DNA from: Candidatus Melainabacteria bacterium RIFCSPHIGHO2_02_FULL_34_12
Lineage (GTDB): Bacteria > Cyanobacteriota > Vampirovibrionia > 2-02-FULL-35-15
Direction of reading: 5' to 3'
DNA: 34,099 nt
Assembly: GCA_001784555.1 (NCBI GenBank)
Contig: MFRM01000005.1
Span: 163,802-197,900, forward strand
In this document: positions 7,681 to 14,966 of the stretch, piece by piece
How the letters are laid out: each line of letters opens with the position of its first letter
Position numbering within the stretch: position 1 is the first letter of the stretch
The notes under the pieces: model-generated
Told to the model about the DNA's origin: nothing
What the model saw: the letters and a program-made list of their open reading frames with translations, nothing else
Database searches by the model: none
Position numbers and translations under genes: made by a program

Positions 7681-8864
7681 GAAAAAGAAGCAGAGAAACA
7701 GAGAAACAGAGAAGCAGAGAAAGTTCTTTCTTTGTTTCTTTGCCTCTTTGCTTCTTTGCCTCTCTGCTTCTTGCTTCTTTGCCTCTTATCTCTTTCCTCC
7801 TTACCGGATGTACTACTAATAGATCAAGCGACTTTTATAAAATTGCAGTTATAGCGCCGCAAATTGGTCCTTATGAAGCACTTGGACAGTCCATAATAAA
7901 CGGTGCAGAATTGGCAGTTGATATAAAAAATCAAAACGGGGGAATTAATGGTAAAAAAATTAAGCTGATTAAAGTAGATGATGGGGGACTTGCAGGTGAA
8001 GGAACATGGCGAGCAAAAAGCCTGGTTGACCTTATGGTACTTGGAGTAATTGGACATTTAAATTCCGATATTTCTATTCCTGCATCTGAAATTTATTCAA
8101 AAGCAATGATAACTGAAATATCTCCAGGCTCGACCAGTCCTTTATTTACTGAAAGATCTGCAGTAAGAGGGTATGTCTTTAGAACCATAGGACGGGATGA
8201 TAAGCAAGGTGAAATAGCAGCAAAACATGCTATCAATAAAGGTTATAAAAAAATTGCAGTTCTTTATAATAACCGTGGCTATGGCTTAAGTTTGGCTTCG
8301 GAATTTATAAAACAAATTACAACATCTAAAAAATCTGACATTATTTTTTATGAGTCTTATAAAGTTGATACTCAGGACTACTCAGATAAAATAAATTCTA
8401 TTCAAAGTAAATCACCAGACCTTATATATTTTGTAGGAGAATATGGAGATGCTGCCCGGTTTTTAAAAAAGCTCAGATCAAAAGGTTTAGAAACCACATT
8501 CTTAGGCAGTGAAGGTGTTTTTGATAAAGAATTGATAGACAAAGCAAAAGAATCCAGTGAAGGAGCTTTAGTTGTTTCTCTTTCCTTGAATGCAGATGAG
8601 AGTTTCGGCGCTGAATACAGAAAAAAATTTAATAAAGATATTGGAGCTTATTCGGCTAATTCTTTTGATGCCACGAATATTTTAATTTCAGCAATTGAAA
8701 AAGTAAAAGAAAAAGATCCAGAAAAAATTGCACAAGCTGTAAGAGAAACTATGGACTTTAAAGGTTTAACAGGTATTTTATCTTTTGACAAAAAAGGGGA
8801 TTTATTAAATCCCGGATTTTCTGTTTATGAGGTAAAAAACGGGAATTTTGTTGTGATTAGATAA
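7677..8864 (+). CDS. second LivJ-type substrate-binding lipoprotein, repeat-built signal peptide
   Basis: A paralogue of the preceding gene, 395 residues, matching it along the whole mature region (KIAVIAPQIGPYEALGQSI, NGAELAVDIKNQNGGI, GVIGHLNSDISIPASE, ISPGSTSPLFTE). The N-terminus is unusual: a charged stretch MRKRSRETEKQRSRES and then a hydrophobic run of F, L, A and S residues ending in lipobox LLTGC. This leader is encoded by a simple purine-rich tract followed by its pyrimidine-rich inverse. Start and stop overlap with the upstream gene indicates coupled translation. It converges on dapB with only 6 nt between the stops and no obvious terminator. Confidence 0.87.
   Translation: MRKRSRETEKQRSRESSFFVSLPLCFFASLLLASLPLISFLLTGCTTNRSSDFYKIAVIAPQIGPYEALGQSIINGAELAVDIKNQNGGINGKKIKLIKVDDGGLAGEGTWRAKSLVDLMVLGVIGHLNSDISIPASEIYSKAMITEISPGSTSPLFTERSAVRGYVFRTIGRDDKQGEIAAKHAINKGYKKIAVLYNNRGYGLSLASEFIKQITTSKKSDIIFYESYKVDTQDYSDKINSIQSKSPDLIYFVGEYGDAARFLKKLRSKGLETTFLGSEGVFDKELIDKAKESSEGALVVSLSLNADESFGAEYRKKFNKDIGAYSANSFDATNILISAIEKVKEKDPEKIAQAVRETMDFKGLTGILSFDKKGDLLNPGFSVYEVKNGNFVVIR
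7681..7800 (+). repeat. low-complexity purine/pyrimidine inverted tract encoding a signal peptide
   Basis: AGAAGCAGAGAAACAGAG-type units (about 7684-7723) are followed by CTTTGCCTCTTTGCTTC-type units (about 7724-7790), roughly inverse complements of each other. Read in frame, the first half gives a basic n-region and the second a Phe/Leu/Ser/Ala hydrophobic core. The tract is unlike the rest of the gene and unlike the normal leader of its paralogue. Confidence 0.7.
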
Positions 8865-8870
8865 ATAGCA

Positions 8871-9683
8871 TTAGATTATATTCTCAAGCCCGTAAACCAG
8901 ATGATCTAGCTCCATTACTTTTTTAATAGCCATGAGGACTCCAGGCATAAATGAAGTTCTATCGTAACTATCGTGTCTTATTGTAAGTGTTTGTCCAAGT
9001 GCTGCAAGAATTATTTCCTGGTGTGCAAGCAGTCCCGGAAGTCTTACACTGTGAATATGGATATTTCCATCTCCTGCTGCACCCCGGGCTCCTTTAATAG
9101 TTTCTTTTCCTTTAACTGAATCTCTTCCAAATACTTTTCTAGCTTCTGCCATAAGTTCGGCTGATTTTATGGATGTGCCGCTTGGTGCATCCAGCTTCTT
9201 ATCATGGTGAAATTCAATTATTTCTCCATGTGCAAAGTACTTGCTGGCTTCTTTTGCAAACTTCATCATAAGCACAGCGCCGATTGCAAAATTCGGAGCG
9301 ACAATGGTACCTGTAGCGTTTTGTTTTGAAATCTTTGAGAGTTCACTGATGTCATCTTTTGTCATGCCTGTAGTTCCGATTACTGCTCTTACTCCGGCTT
9401 TTAATGCCATCTGAGCATTTACAATAACTATCTCAGGCATGGTGAAATCCACCATTACATCAGGCTGTAGTTTTGATAGAGCTTCTTTTAAATCACTGGT
9501 CAGCTTTACTCCAATTTCATTAATTCCACAAATAATTCCAATATCTTTTCCAATATTTGGATTTCCACTTCTGTCAACTGCACCTATTAGCTTAAAACCT
9601 GCTTCAGCGTCTACAGCACGGACAACTGACTGTCCCATTTTACCTGCTGCGCCACATACTAAAACTTTTATATCTTTTGGCAT
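8871..9683 (-). CDS. dapB: 4-hydroxy-tetrahydrodipicolinate reductase
   Basis: NAD(P)H-dependent reductase of the diaminopimelate/lysine pathway. The 270-residue protein has the Rossmann nucleotide loop VCGAAGKMGQSVV near residue 9, DFTMPE, GTTGMT, NFAIGAVLMMKFA, and the active-site signature EFHHDKKLDAPSGTSIK with its catalytic His and Lys. It ends a long minus-strand operon, 28 nt after panD, which joins two routes that use aspartate or an aspartate-derived intermediate. Confidence 0.97.
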   Translation of the reverse strand: MPKDIKVLVCGAAGKMGQSVVRAVDAEAGFKLIGAVDRSGNPNIGKDIGIICGINEIGVKLTSDLKEALSKLQPDVMVDFTMPEIVIVNAQMALKAGVRAVIGTTGMTKDDISELSKISKQNATGTIVAPNFAIGAVLMMKFAKEASKYFAHGEIIEFHHDKKLDAPSGTSIKSAELMAEARKVFGRDSVKGKETIKGARGAAGDGNIHIHSVRLPGLLAHQEIILAALGQTLTIRHDSYDRTSFMPGVLMAIKKVMELDHLVYGLENII

Positions 9684-9711
9684 ATGAAAAAATTATAACA
9701 CTCTACTGTCA

Positions 9712-10107
9712 TTATTTCATTCGGCTCGCAATGACAGTGATACGTTCTGCATCATTGGTTATATCAGGCTTATTCTGTTTATCTACCATGACGATGTTTG
9801 GCTTAAATATTTTTATTTCTTTTTCATCCAATTGCGCATAGCTTAAAATTATTACGAGATCCCCGACTTTTATTTGATGGCTGGCTGCGCCATTTGCACA
9901 AATAACACCTGAGTTTCTTTGACCTGAAATTGCATAAGTAGTAATTCTTTCCCCGTTAGTTATGTTTAAAACCTGGATTTGTTCATATTCTTTTATGTCT
10001 GAAAGCTCCATAAGATATGAATCAATGGTCAGACTGCCGACATAATTAATATTTGATTCTGTAACTGTGGCTCGGTGGATTTTACTTTTTAAGAATGTTC
10101 TTAGCAT
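9712..10107 (-). CDS. panD: aspartate 1-decarboxylase proenzyme
   Basis: Makes beta-alanine for pantothenate and CoA. The proenzyme cleaves itself between Gly24 and Ser25 to create the pyruvoyl cofactor, and the exact site (Y22-V-G24-S25) is present. Also visible are [17 protein letters not shown], the active-site region around Y58 ([12 protein letters not shown]) and the [20 protein letters not shown] core. The length (131) is normal. It lies between the lone Clp-N gene (22 nt) and dapB (28 nt) on the minus strand. Confidence 0.97.
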   Translation of the reverse strand: MLRTFLKSKIHRATVTESNINYVGSLTIDSYLMELSDIKEYEQIQVLNITNGERITTYAISGQRNSGVICANGAASHQIKVGDLVIILSYAQLDEKEIKIFKPNIVMVDKQNKPDITNDAERITVIASRMK

Positions 10108-10129
10108 GGTAATTAAATATTAGCATCTC

Positions 10130-10693
10130 CTAATAAATACCTATCTCGCTTAAAATCTCGCCTCTTATTGATCTTTCAATTATATTTTTAAGTTCTTCAG
10201 GATCTATTCCAAGCTCAATAAATGTTCCATAAGCCGAGCAGGACATATTTTCTCTCTTACACAGTGCAAGTAAAATGTGTTCTGGTTTAATTACCGGGGA
10301 AAAATATCCTTGTGCAATCCTGGCACTTGTAAGAAAAAGTCTCTTTGCGGCAACAGTAATCCAACTGCTTGCAATATTTGCTAGGTCTCTAGCTTCAAGC
10401 CCGGCAAAGTTTTGTGCTTTGTCAAAAACAGTTGAATGCCTTAGCTGAAGAAAATTAAAAATCCCTGTATTTATCGTGTCTGTGCCTTCTGAAGAATAAG
10501 CTTCATTTATTAATCCAAGCAGTAGGTGCACTGTATCAACAAATGGAGCACCTTCAAGTTCTGCTTCTTTTTGTGCAAACCTCATTGCATTAAATACACC
10601 CTGGCTAGGCATGCAAGCCGGTCGTACAGAGCATACAGCCAATCTGTTGGCTGGCCAGCCAGATAAACCGCCAATATTCAAATTTAGGATCAT
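10130..10693 (-). CDS. stand-alone Clp N-terminal domain protein
   Basis: The 187-residue protein lacks an AAA+ ATPase. It carries a double Clp_N repeat: FNAMRFAQKEAELEGAPFVDTVHLLLGLI (about residues 35-65) and ARIAQGYFSPVIKPEHILLALCKRENM (about 123-150), each resembling the ClpA/ClpC N-domain. Such proteins (ClpS-like or ClpT-like adaptors in cyanobacteria and plastids) can bind a Clp chaperone, and that is the inferred role here. The first 33 residues are unrelated to the domain. It is embedded in the yraN-panD-dapB operon. Confidence 0.75.
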   Translation of the reverse strand: MILNLNIGGLSGWPANRLAVCSVRPACMPSQGVFNAMRFAQKEAELEGAPFVDTVHLLLGLINEAYSSEGTDTINTGIFNFLQLRHSTVFDKAQNFAGLEARDLANIASSWITVAAKRLFLTSARIAQGYFSPVIKPEHILLALCKRENMSCSAYGTFIELGIDPEELKNIIERSIRGEILSEIGIY

Positions 10694-10709
10694 TTATATT
10701 TTTCTTTAA

Positions 10710-11489
10710 TTAATTGGGAGAAATTACATTTAAAACTTCTTTCTGAATAGATAGAATATCATTTTTATTATCCAGTGATTTTTTTAAATTTCTTGTAGTA
10801 AGTTTACCCACCAAACCTACATCTTCGCTGAGTTTCTTAATTAGTTTGTATATATCTGTTTCACCAAGTGATTTCCCTTTTTCATTTAAGAATAAACTTA
10901 AATTTTTACTTGCACCGGCTATATTTGGTCTAACGTCTAAGAGATATTCTCTTAATAATAAAAATATATGACTCGGTAATTCAATTTTTTCAGTATCAGA
11001 AATGTTAATCAACTTATTTTCAAAATCTACTTGAAATGTATTTAAGGAAACTATCTGTGTGCCGGTAAGATTAAGCCTTCCAATCATAAGAAGTATGAGT
11101 CTTTGATCAGCTTTTAACTTCGTATCATCAATTATTTTTTTTATATCCTCACTTTGCAGTTCATCTTCTTTACTCTTATAAAGCGAGGTCTGATTATCTA
11201 CAATAAGTGAATAGTTTGTAGGTGCCATTTTATTTCTGTATAAAAATTTTAAAAATGACCTAAATGTCGAAGCCCGCCTGTTATATGAGTTTCTTTCTTT
11301 ATTTGTTTCTTCCAGATTTTTAAGATAGTTTTTTACCCAGTTATGATCTATGTCATTAATTAAAGATTTAGTTTTCAATATATAATTAATCAGATCATTT
11401 AAGTCACTTTTATATGCAGATTTTGTATTAGAAGAAAGTTTTTGATCATCTTCAATCTGCTCCATAAATTGTTCAACTATTTCTCTCAT
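10710..11489 (-). CDS. degenerate Xer-like tyrosine recombinase fold protein
   Basis: The 259-residue protein looks like XerC/D: an N-terminal SAM-like core-binding domain (QFMEQIEDDQKLSSNTKSAY, then YNRRASTFRSFLKFLYRNK) and a C-terminal region aligning with the catalytic domain (ILLMIGRLNLTGTQIVSLNT ... LSLFLNEKGKSL ... KLTTRNLKKSL). The catalytic set is gone: no Arg after the TGL-like turn, no HxLRH, and the protein ends before any nucleophilic Tyr. It therefore cannot recombine DNA in the normal way. It might bind DNA or be a relic. Its stop region overlaps nothing downstream, but its start overlaps yraN by 4 nt. Confidence 0.65.
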   Translation of the reverse strand: MREIVEQFMEQIEDDQKLSSNTKSAYKSDLNDLINYILKTKSLINDIDHNWVKNYLKNLEETNKERNSYNRRASTFRSFLKFLYRNKMAPTNYSLIVDNQTSLYKSKEDELQSEDIKKIIDDTKLKADQRLILLMIGRLNLTGTQIVSLNTFQVDFENKLINISDTEKIELPSHIFLLLREYLLDVRPNIAGASKNLSLFLNEKGKSLGETDIYKLIKKLSEDVGLVGKLTTRNLKKSLDNKNDILSIQKEVLNVISPN

Positions 11490-11854
11490 TGCAAATAAAA
11501 TGCATTCCTTATATGTTCAAGCGCCTGTCCTTTGTGGTTAATTCTAACTGCTATAACATCAAACCTGCAAGCTGTATTTTCTTTTGCATGTAGATAAAGA
11601 TAGCTGTTTGCAAGCATATAGAGCTTTTGTTGCTTTTTTTTGCTTACAAGTTCCTTTGCGTCATTTATGCTTGTAGCGCGGGATTTAACCTCGATAAAAA
11701 CCAGTTCTTTTGTGCTATTGTCGACAGCAATTACGTCAATCTCTCCGTATCTTCCTGAGCGCCAGTTTTGTTTGAGTATGGAAAAATTTTTCTTTAAAAG
11801 AAAATCACAGGCAAGCTTTTCGCCGGTTTTGCCTAGTTTGTGATCTGTGGTCAT
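11486..11854 (-). CDS. YraN family (UPF0102) endonuclease-fold protein
   Basis: A 122-residue protein with the YraN/UPF0102 hallmarks: GKTGEKLACDFLLKKNFSIL, the WRSGRYGEIDVIA segment supplying the Asp, then LVFIEVKSRAT with the ExK of a PD-(D/E)xK nuclease fold. The family is widespread; its cellular role is unproven and it is often found near rnhB or repair genes. It overlaps both neighbours by 4 nt, so the three genes are translationally coupled. Confidence 0.92.
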   Translation of the reverse strand: MTTDHKLGKTGEKLACDFLLKKNFSILKQNWRSGRYGEIDVIAVDNSTKELVFIEVKSRATSINDAKELVSKKKQQKLYMLANSYLYLHAKENTACRFDVIAVRINHKGQALEHIRNAFYLQ

Positions 11855-12210
11855 GAGGCTTTGTCTATGCCGTATATTTTTCTTATGTCTTCTAATTTGA
11901 TTCTTCTAAGTTTTATTTCTCCGATTGAAACCCGTCTATTAAATTCTTTATCAGCTTTAGGATCGCTGCCTATTAAATATTTTAGTTCTCTTACAGTTAA
12001 TTTTGTATAATCTATTTCTGAATTTAACTTTGCCCTTAAATTTTTTGTGATTATTTCACCTGCTTCCCAGTTTGTATATTTTTTAGATCTTATTGCGCCT
12101 GCTTTTACTCTTTTATTTAATTCATCTAATGCATTTAAGTCATCGGCATCTATTAAAATCTTAAGCTCATTTACAGTCAGTTTTGAATAATTAATCTCTG
12201 AATCCATCAT
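11851..12210 (-). CDS. hypothetical protein with two internal repeats
   Basis: I do not recognise a family. The 119-residue protein consists of two related units of about 43 residues: INYSKLTVNELKILIDADDL...RVKAGAIRSKKY and IDYTKLTVRELKYLIGSDPK...RVSIGEIKLRRI. Each looks like two short helices plus a basic tail, reminiscent of small SAP-like or helix-extended-loop-helix nucleic-acid-binding units, but that is a guess. It overlaps yraN by 4 nt and the upstream 70-residue ORF by 20 nt. Confidence 0.75.
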   Translation of the reverse strand: MMDSEINYSKLTVNELKILIDADDLNALDELNKRVKAGAIRSKKYTNWEAGEIITKNLRAKLNSEIDYTKLTVRELKYLIGSDPKADKEFNRRVSIGEIKLRRIKLEDIRKIYGIDKAS

Positions 12211-12403
12211 TATCTAATTCTCCATCTTCATAAATATAGAATATTCTTAAATCATTTTCTCCTTTTGGAGGCTCAGTTTTTACTACTATTGTATCTCCAT
12301 TTATCCAAATCTCATGCCAGTAAATCTTATCATTGCTTAAAAATGTTAATAACTTACTTAAACCAGCGATTTGATCTTTTGGCGGATAATGTCTCTCAAA
12401 CAT
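12191..12403 (-). CDS. hypothetical protein, first gene of the yraN operon
   Basis: A 70-residue acidic protein starting MFERHYPPKDQIAGLSKLLT and ending DGELDNDGFRD, with beta-strand-like segments (WHEIWINGDTIVVKT, LRIFYIYEDGE). No family recognised. It overlaps the next gene by 20 nt and appears to open the minus-strand operon running to dapB. A 19-bp dyad (12441-12459) lies 37 nt upstream of its start, a good position for an operator. Confidence 0.6.
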   Translation of the reverse strand: MFERHYPPKDQIAGLSKLLTFLSNDKIYWHEIWINGDTIVVKTEPPKGENDLRIFYIYEDGELDNDGFRD

Positions 12404-12440
12404 AAGGACTAAAATCTTACAATACTAAAATTAAAACTCC

Positions 12441-12459
12441 ATGTAACCTAGGGTTACAT
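12441..12459. promoter_or_regulatory. dyad operator candidate ATGTAACC-TAG-GGTTACAT
   Basis: A perfect 8+3+8 inverted repeat upstream of the minus-strand gene at 12403, and 133 nt before the plus-strand gene at 12593. The same core TGTAACC-N3-GGTTACA recurs at 28498-28514 upstream of the DUF4160 gene, which makes a shared binding protein plausible. Confidence 0.6.
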
Positions 12460-12592
12460 AACATCATTAAATTTTTTTAAGGTTCAGAATAATATCAGGC
12501 ATTTAAGATTAATAAATTATAAAAAATCAATGAGCCATACTTATTTGCTTCTATGATATGGTTTATCTTAGATTTTTATTTAAGGAGAATAT

Positions 12593-13180
12593 ATGAGCGC
12601 AACTACAGTAATAAGTGCATCAAGTCCAGCAGCAAATTCTAATCTTGCATGCCTCGCATTTTTAGGACATCAAGCAGAACATCCAGCTGGTTTTTGCAGT
12701 GAAATTGATTTTCATGCATTAGATTATGGCCCTGGTGTTCAAAAACCTATTGGACGTTATATTCAAATCCCTGGCAGATGGTTTCAGAACACAACCTCAT
12801 TAATAGTTCTACCAAAGACTGGCAATGCAATTTGTATAAGAATTGCCAAGCAACATCCAAATGATAAAGGAACAAGACGTACTGCATTAAATGATGTCAA
12901 AGGTCCTGTGTTAATTACTGTTTATGCTCAGGGTGTAGAATCAAATGAAATATCTTTAAAACAGGACATATGGGTAGCTGTAAACAGAAGCGTTACTATA
13001 GATGGGGTTATTGGATCGATTAGAACTAGGACTGAGCAACAAAATGTTCAAACAATTCAAAGTAATAGTGAAGCAATATCAGGCATTGTAAATGCAGTAG
13101 AAGCTTTATATCCATTAGCAGATAAAAGCATGTTACTTCAAAGCGTTGATCAGATAGTAAGTGTTCCAATACCTGCTTAA
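12593..13180 (+). CDS. hypothetical protein, 195 aa
   Basis: Not recognised. There is no signal peptide or membrane segment. The middle looks beta-rich (IGRYIQIPGRWFQNTTSLIV, GPVLITVYAQGVESNEISL, DIWVAVNRSVTIDGVIGS) and the end is helical (SNSEAISGIVNAVEALYPL). The start is firm: AAGGAG lies 7 nt before ATG. The leader resembles that of the gene at 14555 (both have ATTTTAAGGAGA or TTATTTAAGGAGA before the start), so the two may be controlled alike. It converges on dut with 9 nt between stops. Confidence 0.7.
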   Translation: MSATTVISASSPAANSNLACLAFLGHQAEHPAGFCSEIDFHALDYGPGVQKPIGRYIQIPGRWFQNTTSLIVLPKTGNAICIRIAKQHPNDKGTRRTALNDVKGPVLITVYAQGVESNEISLKQDIWVAVNRSVTIDGVIGSIRTRTEQQNVQTIQSNSEAISGIVNAVEALYPLADKSMLLQSVDQIVSVPIPA

Positions 13181-13189
13181 AATAAATAA

Positions 13190-13660
13190 CTATTTCCCCG
13201 TACTCCCAAAACCGCCTGTGCCGCGTTTAGTTTCCTCCGGGATTTTGTCTACAAGTTCTGTCTCTGCCTGAATGACAGGTGCAATTACAAGCTGTGCAAT
13301 TCTTTCACCAGGCTGTATGGTATATGGTTCATTTCCCAGGTTTATCATTAAGCAGCACATTTCGCCCCTGTAATCAGAATCTACTGTGCCTACGCAATTT
13401 GTAAGTGTGATTCCATGTTTAGCAGCTAATCCAGATCGTGGTCTGACCTGACCTTCATATCCTTCAGGAAGAATCATAATTAGTCCTGTTGGGACTTTTG
13501 CTCTTTCATGTGGCTTTAAAGTTAAAGGAGATTCAAGAACATTTGTTAAATCCATTCCGGCTGCACCGTCTGTAGCGTAAGTAGGAAGCTGTGCTTTTGG
13601 ATGTATTTTTACAAATTCTACTTTTAATTTTTTTTCTGTTTTTTCTTTTAATGTTTGCAT
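13190..13660 (-). CDS. dut: dUTP diphosphatase
   Basis: Homotrimeric dUTPase that hydrolyses dUTP to dUMP, keeping uracil out of DNA and feeding dTMP synthesis. All five motifs are present: ATDGAAGMDL, PRSGLAAKHG, VGTVDSDYRGEM, GERIAQLVI and the C-terminal RGTGGFGSTGK that closes over the active site. At 156 residues it is a usual length. There is no ribosome site upstream of the ATG, but a consensus promoter ends 9 nt before it. Confidence 0.98.
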   Translation of the reverse strand: MQTLKEKTEKKLKVEFVKIHPKAQLPTYATDGAAGMDLTNVLESPLTLKPHERAKVPTGLIMILPEGYEGQVRPRSGLAAKHGITLTNCVGTVDSDYRGEMCCLMINLGNEPYTIQPGERIAQLVIAPVIQAETELVDKIPEETKRGTGGFGSTGK

Positions 13661-13669
13661 AGTAGAGTT

Positions 13670-13698
13670 ATTGTAGGTGGTTTTTATATTGACGTCAA
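13670..13698 (-). promoter_or_regulatory. dut promoter, near-leaderless
   Basis: On the minus strand TTGACG (13693-13698), a 17-nt spacer and TACAAT (13670-13675) make an almost ideal sigma-70 promoter. Only 9 nt separate the -10 box from the dut ATG, so the transcript would have a leader of about 2-3 nt. The -35 lies in the small palindrome TTGACGTCAA. Confidence 0.75.
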
Positions 13699-13719
13699 TT
13701 CATTTGCAGATGTTTGTAG

Positions 13720-13910
13720 CAACCTTGCTTTGTTGCTATTACTCTTTATTGCGCCCGAGCGAAAAACTCGGGAGCTTGTTCCCGGAGATTTGAACGAGTA
13801 GCAACAAAACGCCTCCTTACTAACGCCTCCCGATGCCCATGGCTCAAATCGGCAAAAAACTCTGTGAGCTTGCTCCAGAGATAGTCGATTTGAAGGGAGA
13901 CGTTTTATAA
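13720..13910. other. structured intergenic region upstream of dut
   Basis: Most of the 319-nt gap 13661-13979 is occupied by nested repeats. TTTGTTGCT-ATT-ACTC near 13729-13744 pairs with GAGTAGCAACAAA near 13796-13808. Inside is a short hairpin CCCGAG/CTCGGG (13754-13772). A diverged direct repeat (AAAAACTC...AGCTTG.TCC.G.AGAT...TTGAA) occurs near 13762-13795 and 13854-13893. CGCCTCCC and GGGAGACG flank the second half. No ORF is seen. It could be a non-coding RNA or a MITE-like insertion. Confidence 0.5.
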
Positions 13911-13979
13911 TAATGTATTTAGCCAGATTAAAAAAAATTAATATCTTCTGGTTTTAAATAGGATAAAATAGCTGACCAT

Positions 13980-14171
13980 ATGGGAAGCATAATTTTATTT
14001 AAAAAACCTGATAAATCTGCAAGATTAAAGTTTAAATTTAATCAAAGTGCAGATCTTGTGGAGATAACAGATCACTCCGGTAGTACTGTACAGATGACTG
14101 TTAATGAATCTGAAGATATTTTCCATGCAATATTTCAGCAAAATAAGCCTAAATGCAGACATAAACATTAA
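13980..14171 (+). CDS. small hypothetical protein, 63 aa
   Basis: MGSIILFKKPDKSARLKFKF at the N-terminus, then a beta-like DLVEITDHSGSTVQMTV and an acidic helix ending in CRHKH. No family recognised. A TAAAAT (13964-13969) sits 10 nt before the ATG and there is no Shine-Dalgarno site, as for other possibly leaderless genes here. Being short, it is only moderately supported. Confidence 0.5.
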   Translation: MGSIILFKKPDKSARLKFKFNQSADLVEITDHSGSTVQMTVNESEDIFHAIFQQNKPKCRHKH

Positions 14172-14196
14172 GAACAAAGATCTTACAAAAATCCTG

Positions 14197-14226
14197 TTGT
14201 CAAAAGAGTTTTAACCTTAGTATACT
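14197..14226 (+). promoter_or_regulatory. promoter for the 83-aa gene
   Basis: TTGTCA (14197-14202), an 18-nt spacer and TATACT (14221-14226) precede the ATG at 14250 by 23 nt. Confidence 0.55.
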
Positions 14227-14249
14227 CATACATAAGAGTAAAAAATTTA

Positions 14250-14501
14250 ATGAATACATTAGGCATTATAGGTCGAGTCCCTGTACTTAGGGACAGAGTA
14301 CTTTTCCCGGTAAATCGCAGTGATGGCGGGCAAAGTTATCTTACGGCCAGAGAAGCACTCCAGTTTCAAGATGGGATAGAAAATGCAAATAGAAGATCAT
14401 TACAAAATCCAAATGCAACCAAGCAACCAAATATTTTTTTAGAACTTTTTAATTTTGCTATAGATATATTTTCGAGATTTAATTCTAGACCTTCAGCTTA
14501 A
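14250..14501 (+). CDS. small hypothetical protein, 83 aa
   Basis: Starts MNTLGIIGRVPVLRDRVLFP, contains SYLTAREALQFQDGIENANRR (likely helix) and ends with a partly hydrophobic FLELFNFAIDIFSRFNSRPSA. No family recognised. A convincing promoter lies upstream (14197-14226). It is in a run of small plus-strand orphan genes between dut and the helicase. Confidence 0.55.
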   Translation: MNTLGIIGRVPVLRDRVLFPVNRSDGGQSYLTAREALQFQDGIENANRRSLQNPNATKQPNIFLELFNFAIDIFSRFNSRPSA

Positions 14502-14554
14502 ATTAGCTCTTTATCCATAGTGCTATACTTAAATAATTATTTTAAGGAGAAAAT

Positions 14555-14959
14555 ATGGTAGCAACAGTAGCATCAGTTAGTCAGTCACAGGCTTCAGCCA
14601 ATGGCTGGCCCATACCACAAGGAAGATCAATACCTATAGGTTTTACAGCTAGCACAAGGAACCAAATTACAGTATCTGAAGGGCTGGTTAATATTACTCT
14701 TTCAGGTTCAGGTTCCAACTATGTAACACAAATAAATATTGATACCATGAATATTGAAGCAAAAGTTACTTTGCGGGATATAGGAGTTAGAGATGCAAGT
14801 GTAATTCTCATTAACGAAGGTGAAACTTTAATAGTACCTCCTGTATATTCGTCTTATCCAAGGGCTGATGTCCATTATATTAGACTTTTTCATGATGGAC
14901 CGCTTGAAGCCGGTAAAATAAATCGAGTACAAGTAATGCTTAGACATCAGTACTTTTAA
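14555..14959 (+). CDS. hypothetical protein, 134 aa
   Basis: Not recognised. The sequence is beta-rich, with many T, S, V and I residues (NQITVSEGLVNITLSGSGSN, VTQINIDTMNIEAKVTLRDI, ETLIVPPVYSSYPRADVHYI), and has no signal peptide. The start is well supported by TTAAGGAGAAAAT before ATG, and TATACT near 14523 may be its -10 box. It converges on the helicase gene with 7 nt between stops. The leader is similar to that of the 195-residue gene at 12593. Confidence 0.7.
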   Translation: MVATVASVSQSQASANGWPIPQGRSIPIGFTASTRNQITVSEGLVNITLSGSGSNYVTQINIDTMNIEAKVTLRDIGVRDASVILINEGETLIVPPVYSSYPRADVHYIRLFHDGPLEAGKINRVQVMLRHQYF

Positions 14960-14966
14960 AACAGAT

